Positions 17,701-27,391 are shown, counted from the stretch's first letter. The stretch is 64,000 nt of DNA from an uncultured Steroidobacter sp. (GCF_937958065.1 NZ_CALFXI010000001.1:1-64000), one strand, 5' to 3'. The notes: generated by a model from the sequence alone, not told the origin. Numbers and translations are program-made.

Positions 17701-19305
17701 ATGAACGTCATTACTTCCAAGCTGCGCACCAGCAGCGACGAATATCGCGCCAACAGCGCCGCCCTGCGCGCGCTCGTCGATGAGTTGCGCGACCGAACCG
17801 CCACCGTCGCCTTGGGCGGCTCCGAAAGCGCCCGGCAAAAACATACGTCGCGCGGCAAGCTGCTGGTCCGGGATCGTATCGATCTGCTGCTCGATCCTGG
17901 CACACCGTTCCTCGAGCTGTCACCGCTGGCCGCGTTCGGCATGTATGGCGGCGAAGTCGCAAGCTCCGGCGCGGTCGCGGGCGTCGGCCGCATCAACGGC
18001 CGTGAGTGCGTGATCGTCGCCAACGACGCGACCGTCAAGGGCGGCACCTACTATCCGATCACCGTAAAGAAACATTTGCGCGCGCAAGAGATCGCACGTG
18101 AGAACCGCCTGCCCTGCGTGTATCTGGTCGACTCGGGCGGCGCCTTCCTGCCCATGCAGGATGAAGTGTTCCCGGACAAGGAACATTTCGGCCGCATCTT
18201 CTACAACCAGGCGAACCTGTCCTCCCTGGGCATTCCGCAGATCGCATGCGTGATGGGCTCGTGCACCGCGGGCGGCGCGTATGTCCCGGCGATGAGCGAC
18301 GAAGCGGTGATCGTCCGCAATCAAGGCACGATCTTTCTGGGCGGCCCGCCGCTGGTGAAAGCCGCGACCGGTGAAGTCGTGAGCGCCGAGGATCTGGGCG
18401 GCGGCGACGTACACACTCGTATTTCCGGCGTCGCCGATCATCTCGCCGAGAACGATCATCACGCGCTGGCCCTGGTCCGCCGCATCGTCGGCAACCTCGG
18501 TCCTCGCGAAAGCGTGTTTCAGCCGCAAGCCGTCGAGGAGCCGCTCTACGATCCCGAAGAGCTGTACGGCGTCATCCCGGCCGACACTCGCAAGCCTTTC
18601 GACGTGCGCGAAGTCATTGCACGCATCGTCGACGGCTCCCGTTTCGATGAATTCAAAGCGCGCTTCGGCACCACGCTGGTCACCGGCTTCGCGCACGTGT
18701 ACGGCTATCCGGTCGGCATCATTGCCAACAACGGCGTGCTGTTCTCCGAATCGGCCCAGAAAGCCGCGCACTTCATCGAGCTGTGCTGCCAGCGCCGCAT
18801 CCCGCTGGTGTTCCTGCAGAACATCACCGGCTTCATGGTCGGCCGCAAGTACGAGAACGAAGGTATCGCTCGCCACGGCGCCAAGATGGTGACGGCCGTC
18901 GCGACGGCGCAAGTGCCGAAGTTCACCGTGTTGATCGGCGGCTCCTATGGCGCCGGCAACTACGGCATGTGTGGTCGCGCCTACTCGCCTCGCTTCCTGT
19001 GGACCTGGCCGAACTCGAAGATCTCGGTGATGGGCGGCGAACAGGCCGCGAACGTGCTCGCCACGGTGCGCCGCGATGCGCTCGAAGCGCAGGGCAAACA
19101 GTGGAGCGCCGCCGAGGAAGAAGCCTTCAAAGCGCCGACCAAGGCGCAATTCGACGCGCAAGGCAGTGCCTACTACGCCACCGCGCGTCTCTGGGACGAC
19201 GGCATCATCGATCCCGCCCAAACACGCCGCACCCTGGGGCTGGGCCTGGCCGCCGCGGCGAACGCTCCGGTGAGCGACACGCGCTTTGGCGTGTTCCGCA
19301 TGTAA
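17701..19305 (+). CDS. liuB: methylcrotonyl-CoA carboxylase, carboxyltransferase (beta) subunit
   Basis: The 534-residue crotonase-fold carboxyltransferase moves CO2 from biotin to 3-methylcrotonyl-CoA in leucine/isovalerate breakdown. SCTAGGAYVPAMSDEAVIV, FLGGPPLVKAATGE, QNITGFMVGRKYENEGIA and WTWPNSKISVMGGEQAANV are characteristic of MccB/LiuB rather than PccB. The start at 17701 has AGGGGT upstream; the frame is open from 17623 but would start inside the operator. It pairs with liuD 20 bp downstream. No liuA, liuC or liuE is seen here, so the rest of the pathway lies elsewhere. Confidence 0.9.
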   Translation: MNVITSKLRTSSDEYRANSAALRALVDELRDRTATVALGGSESARQKHTSRGKLLVRDRIDLLLDPGTPFLELSPLAAFGMYGGEVASSGAVAGVGRINGRECVIVANDATVKGGTYYPITVKKHLRAQEIARENRLPCVYLVDSGGAFLPMQDEVFPDKEHFGRIFYNQANLSSLGIPQIACVMGSCTAGGAYVPAMSDEAVIVRNQGTIFLGGPPLVKAATGEVVSAEDLGGGDVHTRISGVADHLAENDHHALALVRRIVGNLGPRESVFQPQAVEEPLYDPEELYGVIPADTRKPFDVREVIARIVDGSRFDEFKARFGTTLVTGFAHVYGYPVGIIANNGVLFSESAQKAAHFIELCCQRRIPLVFLQNITGFMVGRKYENEGIARHGAKMVTAVATAQVPKFTVLIGGSYGAGNYGMCGRAYSPRFLWTWPNSKISVMGGEQAANVLATVRRDALEAQGKQWSAAEEEAFKAPTKAQFDAQGSAYYATARLWDDGIIDPAQTRRTLGLGLAAAANAPVSDTRFGVFRM

Positions 19306-19325
19306 GCAAGGATTGGGAAACCAAC

Positions 19326-21293
19326 ATGTTCACAAAAATCCTGATCGCCAATCGCGGCGAGATTGCATGCCGGGTCATCGCCACCTGTCGCAAGCTCGGC
19401 ATTCGTACCGTCGCCGTCTATTCCGAGGCCGACGCCGGCGCACGTCACGTGCGTCTCGCCGACGAAGCCTACTGCGTCGGCCCGGCGGCCTCGCGTGACA
19501 GCTATCTCCGCGTCGAGCGCATCCTCGAAGTTTGCAAACAATCCGGTGCCCAGGCCGTGCATCCGGGCTACGGATTCCTGTCCGAGAACGAAAGCTTCGC
19601 GCAGGCGTGCGAAGAGAACGGCATCGTGTTCATCGGCCCGCCGGTGAAGAGCATCCGTGCGATGGGCTTGAAGTCCGCTGCCAAAGCGCTCATGCAACAG
19701 GCCAAGGTGCCGCTCGTGCCCGGCTATCACGGCGCCGATCAGGATCCGGCGTTGTTACAACACGAAGCGGATCGCATCGGCTATCCGGTGCTGATCAAGG
19801 CGTCCGCCGGTGGCGGCGGCAAAGGCATGCGCGTGGTGAACGCACCGAACGAGTTCGCCGCCGCGCTCGCCTCCTGTCAGCGCGAAGCACGCACCTCGTT
19901 CGGCGACGACAACGTCCTCATCGAAAAATATCTGCTCCAGCCGCGTCACATCGAGATCCAGGTGTTCGCCGACAAAGCCGGCAACACCATCAGTCTCAAC
20001 GAGCGCGACTGCTCGGCGCAGCGTCGGCACCAGAAGGTGGTCGAGGAAGCGCCCGCCCCCAGCGTGAGCGCTGCGCAGCGCGCAGCGATGGGTAAAGCCG
20101 CGTGTGACGCCGCGCGGGCCGTCGGTTACGTCGGCGCGGGCACGGTCGAGTTCATCGCGGACTCGCAGGGCAATTTCTATTTCATGGAAATGAATACGCG
20201 CCTGCAGGTCGAGCATCCGGTCACTGAAATGATCACCGGCCTGGATCTGGTCGAATGGCAGCTGCGCATCGCCGCTGGCGAGAATCTGCCGTTGACGCAG
20301 GAGCAAGTGCCGCTCAACGGCCACTCCATCGAAGTCCGCATCTACGCCGAGGAGCCCGAGAAGGGCTTCCTGCCTTCGGTGGGCCGGCTCGCTTACTTCC
20401 AGACGCCGACGCCTTCTGCTCATGTGCGGCTCGACACGGGCGTCGAGCAAGGCGACGAGATCACGCCGCACTACGACCCGATGATCGCCAAGCTCATCGT
20501 TTGGGATCGCACGCGTGAAGCAGCCATCGAGCGCATGCTCGGCGCGCTGGCAGAAACGCGCATCGTCGGCGTCGGTCACAACGTGAATTTCCTGTCGCGC
20601 CTCGTCGGCCATCCCGCGTTCCGCGAAGGTCGCGTCGATACCGGGCTGATCGAGCGCGAGCGCGCCACGTTGATTCCCGCCGTGTCCGAGCTGCCGAAGG
20701 AAATCTTCGAGGTCGCCGCACTCGCGCAGGTTGCAGCCGAGCGCGAACAAGCGGCTCGATCGAGCTCTCCGTGGAGCATCGCCGATGGCTGGCGCATCAA
20801 TGGCGCACAGACCCGGTCCCTGCAGTTCTCCGCCGGCGAACAGACCGCGACTGTGTCGCTGCGTTATACGCCGACCGGCTATCTCATCGGCGACGAGCCG
20901 GCGCGCGTGCAGCGCACGTCCGATGCCGATCTGCGGATCACGATCGGTCAGCGTCACATCAACACGGCCGTCGTGAAATCGGGCGAGCAGATGCACGTAT
21001 TCCTGCGCGGGCAGCAGCACGTGCTGACTTACGTCGATCCGTTGGTGCACGCGGGCGAGAGCGAGGAAACTCAGGGCGGACTGACCGCGCCGATGCCGGG
21101 CAAGATCATCGCCCTGCTCGCCGAACCCGGCGCACAGGTCGACAAGGGCGCACCGCTGCTCGTGATGGAAGCGATGAAGATGGAGCTGACGGTGTTCGCT
21201 CCGAGCAAGGGCAAGCTGGTCGGCTATCTGTGCAATGCGGGCGATCAGGTCAAGGAAGGCGTGCCGCTGGTGGATTTTCAGCCCGGCACCTGA
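19326..21293 (+). CDS. liuD: methylcrotonyl-CoA carboxylase, biotin carboxylase (alpha) subunit
   Basis: This 655-residue subunit carboxylates its own biotin using ATP and bicarbonate. The biotin-carboxylase part runs from KILIANRGEIACRVI through the ATP-grasp loop IKASAGGGGKGMR, ERDCSAQRRHQKVVEE and MEMNTRLQVEHPVTE. The C-terminal biotinyl domain has VMEAMKMEL with the target Lys at residue 618. Length and order fit MccA/LiuD. The true start is the ATG at 19326 (KILIAN); the longer open frame upstream is a shadow of liuB. Confidence 0.92.
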   Translation: MFTKILIANRGEIACRVIATCRKLGIRTVAVYSEADAGARHVRLADEAYCVGPAASRDSYLRVERILEVCKQSGAQAVHPGYGFLSENESFAQACEENGIVFIGPPVKSIRAMGLKSAAKALMQQAKVPLVPGYHGADQDPALLQHEADRIGYPVLIKASAGGGGKGMRVVNAPNEFAAALASCQREARTSFGDDNVLIEKYLLQPRHIEIQVFADKAGNTISLNERDCSAQRRHQKVVEEAPAPSVSAAQRAAMGKAACDAARAVGYVGAGTVEFIADSQGNFYFMEMNTRLQVEHPVTEMITGLDLVEWQLRIAAGENLPLTQEQVPLNGHSIEVRIYAEEPEKGFLPSVGRLAYFQTPTPSAHVRLDTGVEQGDEITPHYDPMIAKLIVWDRTREAAIERMLGALAETRIVGVGHNVNFLSRLVGHPAFREGRVDTGLIERERATLIPAVSELPKEIFEVAALAQVAAEREQAARSSSPWSIADGWRINGAQTRSLQFSAGEQTATVSLRYTPTGYLIGDEPARVQRTSDADLRITIGQRHINTAVVKSGEQMHVFLRGQQHVLTYVDPLVHAGESEETQGGLTAPMPGKIIALLAEPGAQVDKGAPLLVMEAMKMELTVFAPSKGKLVGYLCNAGDQVKEGVPLVDFQPGT

Positions 21294-21306
21294 CCCGCAC
21301 TGAACG

Positions 21307-21345
21307 CGCGGGCACGTACATACATGAAAATGCTACGTGCCCGCG
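21307..21345. terminator. strong hairpin after liuD
   Basis: A 12-bp perfect inverted repeat (CGCGGGCACGTA at 21307-21318, TACGTGCCCGCG at 21334-21345) encloses a 15-nt loop just past the liuD stop. There is no T-run, so it is not a textbook intrinsic terminator. It may protect the 3' end or serve as a rho-assisted terminator. Confidence 0.5.
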
Positions 21346-21409
21346 GTGACACTGGAACCTAAGCGCGGGCCTCGCGTTGCACGTGTCTCGCGTCGGCCCG
21401 GAGCGTGTC

Positions 21410-22012
21410 ATGGCAAAAGTCCTGGTTCTGTACTATTCCTCGTACGGTCATATCGAACAGATGGCGCACGCCGTCGCCGAGGGCGCCCGGTCCGCTGGCG
21501 CGCAGGTGACCGTCAAACGAGTTCCCGAGACTGTGCCCGAAGATCTGGCACGCAAGTCCGGCTTCAAACTGGACCAGCCCGCCCCGATCGCCACTGTCCA
21601 GGAATTGCCTGAATACGACGCCATCATCTTCGGCACCGGCACGCGCTACGGCAACATGACGGCGCAGATGAAGACCTTCATCGATCAGACCGGCTCGCTG
21701 TGGGCGAGCGGCGCGCTGGTCGGCAAAGTCGGCTCGGTGTTCTCCTCCTCCAACACCCAGCACGGCGGCCAGGAATCCACCATCCTCACCTTCCATCCGG
21801 TGCTGCTGCACCTGGGCTTCATCATCGTCGGCCTGCCGTACGCGTTCCAGGGCCAGATGGGCGTCACCGAAGTGATGGGCAACACCCCCTACGGCGCGTC
21901 GACGATCGCCGGCAACGACGGCAGCCGCCAACCCTCGAAGATCGAGCTCGACGGCGCGCGCTATCAAGGCAAGCACGTCGCGGAGATCGCCGCGAAGATT
22001 GCGGGCCGCTGA
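21410..22012 (+). CDS. wrbA: NAD(P)H:quinone oxidoreductase, WrbA family
   Basis: The 200-residue flavodoxin-fold protein carries FMN and reduces quinones by two electrons, limiting redox cycling. Landmarks are VLVLYYSSYGHIEQMA at the phosphate loop, IIFGTGTRYGNMTAQMK, FSSSNTQHGGQE and TPYGASTIAGNDGSRQPS. The ATG at 21410 (GGAG six bases upstream) gives the normal WrbA length. It is a single gene between the liuBD hairpin and baeSR. Confidence 0.95.
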   Translation: MAKVLVLYYSSYGHIEQMAHAVAEGARSAGAQVTVKRVPETVPEDLARKSGFKLDQPAPIATVQELPEYDAIIFGTGTRYGNMTAQMKTFIDQTGSLWASGALVGKVGSVFSSSNTQHGGQESTILTFHPVLLHLGFIIVGLPYAFQGQMGVTEVMGNTPYGASTIAGNDGSRQPSKIELDGARYQGKHVAEIAAKIAGR

Positions 22013-22129
22013 ACCGGGATCGATCTATCTTTCCGCGCGGCGGGACAGATCCCCCGGAAAATTGAAGACTTCGTGGAGTCGCGGCCCGAGCCTTGCCCCG
22101 CCGCCGTCGGGCGGGCGTAATGGCGGGCC

Positions 22130-23512
22130 ATGAAGTGGAGCATTTCGACCAAGCTGTTCCTGGTGCTGGTCGCGATCAGCATCGCGACCGTGGCGGCCAT
22201 GGGATTGTCCGCGCGCATCAGCTTCACGCGCGGCTTCATCGGTTATCTCAACGAGCAGAGCACGGCCTATGTCGAAGCCGTGGTTCCCCGATTGGCCGAG
22301 GCGTACAAGAACGAAGGCAGCTGGGACTTCCTGTATCACAATCCCCGCGACTGGTATCGCTTGCTCGACACCCGCGCCCGACGCGACGGCCCGCCGCAGT
22401 TTTCGGAAGTGGACTTCACCGCCGTGCAGCTGCGCATGACCTTGCTCGATGCGCAACGGAACATCGTCATCGGCAATCGTGACATGACGCCGGGTGCGCC
22501 GATGCGAGCCATCGATGTCGATGGCAAGACCGTGGGCTGGCTGGCACTAGTGCCCTACCAGCAAGCGACAGCCAGCGCCGATGTGCGGTTTCAACGGCGT
22601 CAGCTCAAGCAGAACTGGCTGATCGGACTTGGCACGGTGCTGCTGGCCGCGCTCGCCGCATGGTGGTTGTCGCGATTGCTGGTCACGCCGCTCACACGAA
22701 TCGCGTCGGCGACGCACAACCTCGCCAGCGGCGACTACACGGTTCGCATTCCGGTGACGTCGAAAGACGAGATCGGCGGCTTGTCGGAAGATTTCAACCG
22801 GCTCGCGCAGGCGCTGGCACACAACGAGCAGCTGCGACGCTCGTTCATGGCGGATGTCTCGCACGAGCTGCGCACGCCGCTGTCGGTGCTCAAAGGCGAG
22901 CTCGAAGCCATCGAGGACGGCGTCCGAAGCATGACGCCCGAGACGCTGGCGTCATTGCAATCCGAAGTGGCGACGCTCAACGAGCTGGTCAGCGATCTGT
23001 ACGACCTGTCGCTGTCGGACATCGGCGCGCTCAGCTATCGCATGGCCGACGTGGATATCGCCGAGGTCCTGCAGTCCACGCTCGCCGCGTTCCAGCAACG
23101 GCTGGCCGAGCGCGGCCTCAGGCTGGAGACGCAGATCGATGCGCCCGTCCTGATCAATGGCGACGAAGGGCGACTGCAACAGCTGTTCAACAACCTCATC
23201 GAGAACTGCGCGCGTTACACGCAGACTGATGGCACCGTGCGCGTCGCCTGTCGAAACACGAACGGCGAAGTTCTCATCGAGATCGAAGACTCCGGGCCCG
23301 GTGTACCGGCCGACATCCTGCCTCGCATCTTCGAAAGATTCGTGCGCGCGGAGACTTCACGAAGTCGCTCGCACGGCGGCGCCGGGTTGGGCCTGGCCAT
23401 CTGTGCCAACATAGTCCAGGCCCACGGCGGTACGATCACGGCCAGCGCCGCCCCGCTGGGCGGCCTGTTGATCGGCATTCGCCTGCCGCAGCAGCGTACG
23501 TTGAAGGTGTGA
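22130..23512 (+). CDS. baeS: sensor histidine kinase, BaeS-like
   Basis: The 460-residue inner-membrane kinase has a membrane helix at about residues 8-30, a periplasmic loop, a second helix around 163-183 and a HAMP segment. The HisKA motif is FMADVSHELRTPLSVLKGE with the phospho-accepting His at 245. The ATPase boxes are NLIENCARYT and ...EDSGPGVP...RAETSRSRSHGGAGLGLAI. It fits the BaeS envelope-stress/efflux sensor family. The baeR gene follows one base after its stop. Confidence 0.85.
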   Translation: MKWSISTKLFLVLVAISIATVAAMGLSARISFTRGFIGYLNEQSTAYVEAVVPRLAEAYKNEGSWDFLYHNPRDWYRLLDTRARRDGPPQFSEVDFTAVQLRMTLLDAQRNIVIGNRDMTPGAPMRAIDVDGKTVGWLALVPYQQATASADVRFQRRQLKQNWLIGLGTVLLAALAAWWLSRLLVTPLTRIASATHNLASGDYTVRIPVTSKDEIGGLSEDFNRLAQALAHNEQLRRSFMADVSHELRTPLSVLKGELEAIEDGVRSMTPETLASLQSEVATLNELVSDLYDLSLSDIGALSYRMADVDIAEVLQSTLAAFQQRLAERGLRLETQIDAPVLINGDEGRLQQLFNNLIENCARYTQTDGTVRVACRNTNGEVLIEIEDSGPGVPADILPRIFERFVRAETSRSRSHGGAGLGLAICANIVQAHGGTITASAAPLGGLLIGIRLPQQRTLKV

Positions 23513-23513
23513 T

Positions 23514-24200
23514 ATGAGCGACGGCGCCCCGCAGACCCGAATTCTCGTCGTCGAGGACGAGCCCAAGCTCGCCCAGCTGCTCTCGGACTATCTCACAGCC
23601 GCCGGCTATCACACGCAGATGCTCGGCGATGGCCGCGAAGTCGTGCCGGCGCTCCAGTCGGCGCATTTCGATCTGATGCTGCTCGATCTGATGCTGCCGG
23701 GGCGCGATGGCCTGGAGGTGTGCAAGGACGTGCGCGCCTTCAGCAACATTCCCATCGTCATGGTGACGGCACGGGTCGAAGAGATCGATCGACTGTTGGG
23801 CCTGGAGTTGGGCGCGGACGACTACATCTGCAAGCCGTTCAGCCCTCGCGAAGTGGTCGCGCGAGTGAAGGCTATCCTGCGCCGAAGCTCGCAGCAGGTG
23901 CAGGCACAGGTCGATTCCAAGCTGCGCATCGACGAAGCGCAATTCAAAGCCATCCTCAATGGCCAGACGCTGGATCTCACCCCGGTGGAATTCCGCCTGC
24001 TGAAGACTCTCTCAGCCGCGCCCGGGCGGGTGTTCTCGCGCCAGCAGCTGCTGAACACGTTATATGAAGATCATCGCGTGGTGACCGATCGCACCGTCGA
24101 CAGCCACGTCAAGAACCTGCGTCGCAAGCTGCAGCAGGCGCATCCCAGCGACGAGTTGATCGAGTCGATCTACGGCGTGGGTTATCGTTTTACGCTCTAG
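23514..24200 (+). CDS. baeR: response regulator, BaeR-like (OmpR family)
   Basis: The 228-residue regulator has a receiver domain with the acidic pair in VVEDEPKLAQLL, the phosphorylated Asp58 in LLDLMLPGRDG, and a K in YICKPFSPREV. A winged-helix DNA-binding domain follows (LTPVEFRLLKTL, VDSHVKNLRRKL, YGVGYRF). It is coupled with baeS and probably controls drug efflux or envelope genes. Its 3' end overlaps the opposing gene at 24197 by four bases. Confidence 0.88.
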   Translation: MSDGAPQTRILVVEDEPKLAQLLSDYLTAAGYHTQMLGDGREVVPALQSAHFDLMLLDLMLPGRDGLEVCKDVRAFSNIPIVMVTARVEEIDRLLGLELGADDYICKPFSPREVVARVKAILRRSSQQVQAQVDSKLRIDEAQFKAILNGQTLDLTPVEFRLLKTLSAAPGRVFSRQQLLNTLYEDHRVVTDRTVDSHVKNLRRKLQQAHPSDELIESIYGVGYRFTL

Positions 24201-24598
24201 TGCTCGCGCCTGACCGCGGGCGGCATGCGCAGCTCGTGTTTGCGCACGGAATTGAGATAGCGATGCACCCGATCGGCATCCGGCGTAGCGAGCAGATCCA
24301 CCGGCCGGCCGCCCAAAGTTTCGTTCGGGGTGTCGAGCCAGGCTTTGGCGCGGTCCACCGACCCGAGCACTTCCACGATCGTCCGGAACAGCGCGACGAC
24401 TTGCAGCGAGCCCTGCCATTCCTCGCGCTGTGGATCGAGCAACCGCGCACCGGACTGCAAGCCGGCCGCCTCATCCGCGGGCGTGCGCAACAAGGAAGAT
24501 AAATTTTTCGTCAGCTCGAGCTGCTCGACGGCGCGCAACAGCGCCTTGGTGAGCAACGCGGGCGACAATTGTTTCAGATCTGCACGGTCTGCAGCCAC
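24197..24598 (-). CDS. MbcA/ParS/Xre-type antitoxin-like protein without toxin
   Basis: The 133-residue protein resembles MbcA/ParS antitoxins. Its N-terminal part is helical (LSPALLTKALLRAVEQLEL). The C-terminal DUF2384-like domain runs from FRTIVEVLGSVDRAKAWLDTP through ETLGGRPVDLLATPD to VHRYLNSV. Such domains normally bind a RES-type NAD-degrading toxin, but none is encoded next to it. Instead it follows a STAS-like gene, overlapping it by 25 bp with a GTG start. A regulatory role connected with that gene and the upstream kinase is possible, but unproven. Confidence 0.7.
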   Translation of the reverse strand: MAADRADLKQLSPALLTKALLRAVEQLELTKNLSSLLRTPADEAAGLQSGARLLDPQREEWQGSLQVVALFRTIVEVLGSVDRAKAWLDTPNETLGGRPVDLLATPDADRVHRYLNSVRKHELRMPPAVRREH

Positions 24599-25065
24599 GC
24601 TCGGGCCTCATCCAGCTTCTCGAAGGACCGCACCGCAATCTCGCGCGGCGCTCCCGACATGATGTTGGCGACGGACTGCTTGCCGAAGAAACCACTCGGG
24701 CACTTACTCGCCGCTGCTCTCAAACCCGCCGAGGCCGCGCGAGGCATCCAGTCCTCACGGATCCAGGCCTGGTCGTCGACGCCAATCACCGCGAGCGCGG
24801 TGTCGTCGCCCAGGACCCGCTGTAAAGCATTCCGTCGCAGCAGATGGAGCGCGCTCTCGTGGACGAAGCGAAATTGCGCGCTGGTGGCATAACGCCCCCA
24901 GACCAGCACGACGCACGGAATTGCCGCATCGACCGTGATCCGGCAAATAGGATTGTCCGCAAGATTCGCGACCAGCCTGGCTCCGTCGCTGGACTCCGTC
25001 CGGACCACTTCCGTGAGTTGGCGCAGGGACTCCGTGTCCCGCCCTTCCTTTGCATCCTCCGACAT
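24574..25065 (-). CDS. STAS/SpoIIAA-like domain protein
   Basis: The 163-residue protein has an alternating beta/alpha core starting near residue 35 (NPICRITVDAAIPCVVLVW) and a long middle segment. The C-terminus (GLRAAASKCPSGFFGKQSV, then VRSFEKLDEARAWL) resembles the STAS/SEC14-like proteins found in many environmental bacteria as single-domain proteins of unknown role. The ATG at 25065 is used; the frame is open to 25248 but would overlap the kinase gene. It lies 94 bp downstream of that kinase and overlaps the antitoxin-like gene, so the three may form one transcript. Confidence 0.6.
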   Translation of the reverse strand: MSEDAKEGRDTESLRQLTEVVRTESSDGARLVANLADNPICRITVDAAIPCVVLVWGRYATSAQFRFVHESALHLLRRNALQRVLGDDTALAVIGVDDQAWIREDWMPRAASAGLRAAASKCPSGFFGKQSVANIMSGAPREIAVRSFEKLDEARAWLQTVQI

Positions 25066-25159
25066 CGCGACTCGACTGCCCTCCCGATCCCAGGGGGCGA
25101 TGATAGTTCGATACGGGCGCCACCGCGACCCTGACGGCTTTACCGCCCGACACCGGCGC

Positions 25160-27391
25160 TCAGGCGAGGCCCGGCGGACACTCGGGCAGCACGAAATAGA
25201 ACGTCGCGCCAGCATCGGGTCGTGACTCGGCCCACACGCGCCCGCCATGCTTTTCGATGACCGATTTCACGATGGTGAGCCCCAGGCCCGTGCCTTCGAA
25301 CTCACGCTCGGAATGCAGGCGCTGGAAAACCCCGAACAGACGAGCCCCGTATCTGGGATCGAAACCGACGCCGTTGTCGCGCACGAAATAAGCACGAGCG
25401 CCGGCCACGTCGGCCGCGCCCACCCAGATCTGCGGATGCGCTCGCGTCTGCGAGAACTTCACCGCATTAGAGAGCAGATTTCGCAACGCCAGCGCGAGCA
25501 GGCCCGCATCCGCTCGCACGCATTCGGACGCGAGCTCGACGTGCACTTCAGCCGGCGGTTGCAGATTCATCTCCGCCACCACCTGACGCATCAGCTCGCC
25601 GAGATCCAGCTCCTGAGTCTGCAACTCGCGCTGACTCACCGAGGCGAGCTTCAGCAGATTGTCGATGATAGCGTCCATGCGTCGCGTGGTTTCCGTGATC
25701 GCAGCCAGGTGGCGCTGGACTTGCGGTGTGCTGGACTGGCCGAGATCTTCTTCGAGCAGGCCGGTGTAACCCTTGATCGCCCGCAGTGGCGCACGCAGGT
25801 CGTGCGAGACGCTGCGAGTGAAAGCTTCGAGATTGCGATACGCGGCTTCCAGGCGACGATGAGCGCTTTCCAGCTCCTGAGTGCGCTCGCTCACTCGCTG
25901 CTCCAGCGTCGCATTGAGCAGCTTCACTTCTTCCTCTTGGCGCCGACGCGCGGTGATGTCGCGGAGCGACGCAAAGAACACCGTTTGTCCCCGACGCAGC
26001 GTGGACGCGATCGAGATCGCCACGATGATTTCGCTGCCGTCACGCCGCAGCGCCGGCATCTCGACTCTTCTGCCGAGTACAGTGTGCTTGCGAGCATGGA
26101 AGTTCCTGACTGCCTCGACGTGCGCGTCGCGCAGACTCTCCGGCACGATCAGCTCGGCGAGCGGCCGACCCAGCACTTCGTTCTTGGTCCAGCCGAAGGT
26201 CTGCACCGCCTGCTTGTTCCATTCGAGGATGCGGCCCTGCTCGTCGATGACGATGAACACTTCGAGCGAGTTCTCCAGCAGCGTCGCCGCGTCTCGTTCC
26301 TGCTCCAGCAGGCGCTCGTCCGCCAGCACACGTTCGCGCAACACGTGGCGGCTGCGAGCCATGGCAAACGCGAGGCTACTCAGCAAGACCGAGCCGCATG
26401 CGCCGACGATCCAGACGATCCACACCGGCACGAGCTGATTGTTCCTCACCATCGTTGGCGTGGCAGCGATGCGCAGCGTCCAGCCACGCCCGCCGACCGT
26501 CAGTTGACGCGAGACGGACATTGGCGCATCGACGCGGGCACCGTCGGCAGCGCGTCGATACAACAGCGAGCTGGCGCTCACCTGCCCATTGTCATAGAGC
26601 TCGATCTCCACGTCGCGCGCCTGGCCGTTGAAAATGCGCTCCATGAAGTCACCGGCTCGAAATGGGCTATAGACATAGCCGATCAGCGCCGCGCGGCGCT
26701 CCTCGATCGTATCGGTGGGCAGATCGCGCTCGTAGACCGGCACATACATGAGAAAGCCCGGCTGCGGCTCGGAGTCGATCTCCTGCACGAGCGTGACTCT
26801 GCCGCTGACCGCCGCCGTTCGCTCATCGCGCGCTCGCTCCATGGCGGCACGACGCACCGGCTCGCTCGACATATCGAAGCCGAGTGCCTGCTTGTTTCGT
26901 ACGTCCTGCGGTTCCAGGAAGACGATCGCGGTCTGCGGATGCTCTTCGCGGGCCGCCGGATTGCTCCACAACGCCGCAGGCAAAACCGCCAGATGCGCGG
27001 AACTCAGCTTGCTGACGACCGCCGCGAAGCCGAATCCCTGCACGCCCGATAGCGCTTCGCCCAGATTCAATGGGCGCGCGAAGCGACGCCATTGCGCTTC
27101 GGTGATGGGCCAGGCGTTATCGATGAAACCCGCGCCGGCGCGCAGTACCGCTTCGCAAGCCATCAGCCGATCTGCGATCGCATGCTCGGCGCGAGAGGCA
27201 CGTGCTTCCAGCATGCTCGAGGTGAGTGTGTGTGCGGCCCGATCCATCGACAGCGCAAACGCCGCCGTCACCGCCGCGCCCAGAGCCAGTATCGCCAGCG
27301 CGACCGCGCCAGCAACCAACCATCCGGAACGGGATTGTTCTTGTGGATGCTCCAGACCACCAGGCACGCATTGCCCGTCACTCACGCTCAT
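25160..27391 (-). CDS. CHASE-PAS hybrid-less sensor histidine kinase
   Basis: The 743-residue membrane kinase has a membrane helix around residues 24-48, a periplasmic CHASE domain (about 90-300; GVQGFGFAAVV and PGFLMYVPVYE are typical) and a second helix around 325-345. A PAS domain follows (LEVFIVIDEQGRILEWNKQA) with a PAC segment, a coiled coil, and HisKA with SVSHDLRAPLRAIKG (His530). The ATPase domain has NLLSNAVKFS, DNGVGFD and GTGLGLTIV. No receiver domain or partner regulator is adjacent. CHASE domains sense small extracellular ligands, in plants cytokinins. Confidence 0.88.
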   Translation of the reverse strand: MSVSDGQCVPGGLEHPQEQSRSGWLVAGAVALAILALGAAVTAAFALSMDRAAHTLTSSMLEARASRAEHAIADRLMACEAVLRAGAGFIDNAWPITEAQWRRFARPLNLGEALSGVQGFGFAAVVSKLSSAHLAVLPAALWSNPAAREEHPQTAIVFLEPQDVRNKQALGFDMSSEPVRRAAMERARDERTAAVSGRVTLVQEIDSEPQPGFLMYVPVYERDLPTDTIEERRAALIGYVYSPFRAGDFMERIFNGQARDVEIELYDNGQVSASSLLYRRAADGARVDAPMSVSRQLTVGGRGWTLRIAATPTMVRNNQLVPVWIVWIVGACGSVLLSSLAFAMARSRHVLRERVLADERLLEQERDAATLLENSLEVFIVIDEQGRILEWNKQAVQTFGWTKNEVLGRPLAELIVPESLRDAHVEAVRNFHARKHTVLGRRVEMPALRRDGSEIIVAISIASTLRRGQTVFFASLRDITARRRQEEEVKLLNATLEQRVSERTQELESAHRRLEAAYRNLEAFTRSVSHDLRAPLRAIKGYTGLLEEDLGQSSTPQVQRHLAAITETTRRMDAIIDNLLKLASVSQRELQTQELDLGELMRQVVAEMNLQPPAEVHVELASECVRADAGLLALALRNLLSNAVKFSQTRAHPQIWVGAADVAGARAYFVRDNGVGFDPRYGARLFGVFQRLHSEREFEGTGLGLTIVKSVIEKHGGRVWAESRPDAGATFYFVLPECPPGLA

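Noticed and set aside
24197..24598. A toxin-antitoxin module
   Set aside because: The MbcA/ParS-like half is recognisable, but no RES or other toxin gene is adjacent, so only the antitoxin-like protein is claimed.
25247..27052. A 601-codon + strand open frame opposite the histidine kinase
   Set aside because: The kinase motifs are on the other strand; the + strand frame has no recognisable domain.
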